DNA of 5,360 nt from Prevotellaceae bacterium (GTDB lineage: Bacteria; Bacteroidota; Bacteroidia; Bacteroidales; UBA932), in NCBI GenBank assembly GCA_031258915.1, contig JAIRMD010000110.1, forward strand, positions 1 to 5,360, in the 5' to 3' direction. How positions within the stretch are numbered: position 1 is the first letter of the stretch; every line of letters begins with the position of its first letter. Shown here piece by piece: positions 4,867 to 5,360 of the stretch. The notes below the pieces were generated by a model. The model ran no database searches and was not told where the DNA came from. It worked only from the letters and a program-made list of their open reading frames with translations. Position numbers and translations under genes: made by a program.

Positions 4867-5360
4867 TTACCGGTACTGCACTATCTCTATCCAGGGGGTG
4901 TAGCGCAGGAGAAAAACGCCTTTATTCTCTCGCGCTCCACCGGGCATGATGGGGGCAAAGCTGTAGGTTGACTGCAGCAGCTCTTCGCGGTGGAAAGGCA
5001 GGCAGTTCTCAAAGTTTTTGCCGTAGCGGTATATGGCGGAGGTGAAGTACAGCATTACGTCGTAGCCCTGAAAGGCAAACTGCGACGGCTCCGTTTTGTA
5101 GCGGTAGCGGTAGCTCTGCACAAACCTCTTTACAGCTTCTGATGTGTAGTCGGTGAAGTAGGGTGCGGCAACGTGCAGCTTCAGCTCGTAAAAAAGGTTG
5201 GTCTCTATTTTTTCGTACTTTTGCCAGTCGCTCGGTCCGTAAATGGTGATGTTGCACTTGTAGCGGTTGGAGAAAGCTTTCAGGTTTGCCAGCAGCTCCG
5301 ATACAAAAGGCTCATCCTGCGATGCCACTACTACCTTGTTGTCGATGTAGGGAAGGAATA
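4867..5360 (-). CDS. Periplasmic-binding-protein-like protein, C-terminal part (cut by window edge)
   Basis: The frame is open from the right edge to the TAA at 4867-4869, giving 163 residues, so the N-terminus lies outside the window. A GTG at 5328 is internal, because coding sequence with the same character continues upstream of it (I-D-N-K-V-V-V-A-S). The pattern fits the second lobe of a type 1 periplasmic-binding fold (the branched-chain amino acid receptor family). It shows a K-V-V-V-A-S strand, a helix F-V-S-E-L-L-A-N-L, a strand I-T-I-Y-G followed by W-Q-K-Y, A-P-Y-F-T-D-Y (65-71), and P-S-Q-F-A-F-Q-G-Y-D-V (91-101 of the visible part). Bacteroidota carry such domains fused behind LysM repeats in cell-envelope proteins, and this fragment resembles that group. 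No LysM or signal peptide is visible here because that end is missing. No ligand can be named. It is upstream of yggS with a 9-base gap. Confidence 0.75.
   Translation of the reverse strand, partial: FLPYIDNKVVVASQDEPFVSELLANLKAFSNRYKCNITIYGPSDWQKYEKIETNLFYELKLHVAAPYFTDYTSEAVKRFVQSYRYRYKTEPSQFAFQGYDVMLYFTSAIYRYGKNFENCLPFHREELLQSTYSFAPIMPGGARENKGVFLLRYTPWIEIVQYR

Noticed and set aside
5009..5328. GTG at 5328 as the true start of the rightmost gene, and an overlapping - strand frame at 5009-5257
   Set aside because: The main frame continues without a stop to the window edge with protein-like sequence matching the same fold, so the GTG is internal. The second frame is an out-of-frame shadow.

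Overview
The window looks like a chromosomal housekeeping segment from a member of the Bacteroidota, most likely Bacteroidales or a close relative. Three things point there. The protein variants resemble that phylum's versions, for example an AlaRS C-terminal tail with a GGGQPFF-type motif and a LysM/PBP1-type solute-binding-like protein next to a YggS protein. Most genes have A-rich start regions without a Shine-Dalgarno sequence. One intergenic region carries a textbook Bacteroidota -7 promoter element (TACCTTTG) with an upstream TTTG. The genus cannot be decided from the sequence.

The left part (1-1325, + strand) is the translation operon infC-rpmI-rplT, coding for initiation factor IF-3 and ribosomal proteins bL35 and bL20. 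The infC start is unusual: its frame is open to the left edge, the only conventional start codon before the conserved domain is a TTG at 59, and a perfect 6-bp hairpin ends one base before that TTG. The rpmI-rplT gap holds a small structured segment followed by seven T residues, then a longer hairpin, then the only clear Shine-Dalgarno sequence in the window. This is a plausible place for feedback control of bL20.

The middle (1411-4035, + strand) is a complete alaS (alanyl-tRNA synthetase) with aminoacylation, editing and C-Ala domains all visible. An 8-bp perfect hairpin lies in the rplT-alaS gap.

The right part is on the - strand: yggS (PLP-binding homeostasis protein, complete) and, 9 bases upstream in the same transcription direction, the C-terminal 163 residues of a periplasmic-binding-protein-like protein that runs off the right edge.

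The most interesting non-coding element is in the 165-base convergent gap between alaS and yggS. A Bacteroidota-type promoter is followed by a GAAA-capped hairpin, a single-stranded stretch with two copies of TAGGTTA, and a strong intrinsic terminator, all on the + strand. Together they predict an independent small RNA of about 80 nt with no plausible coding content.
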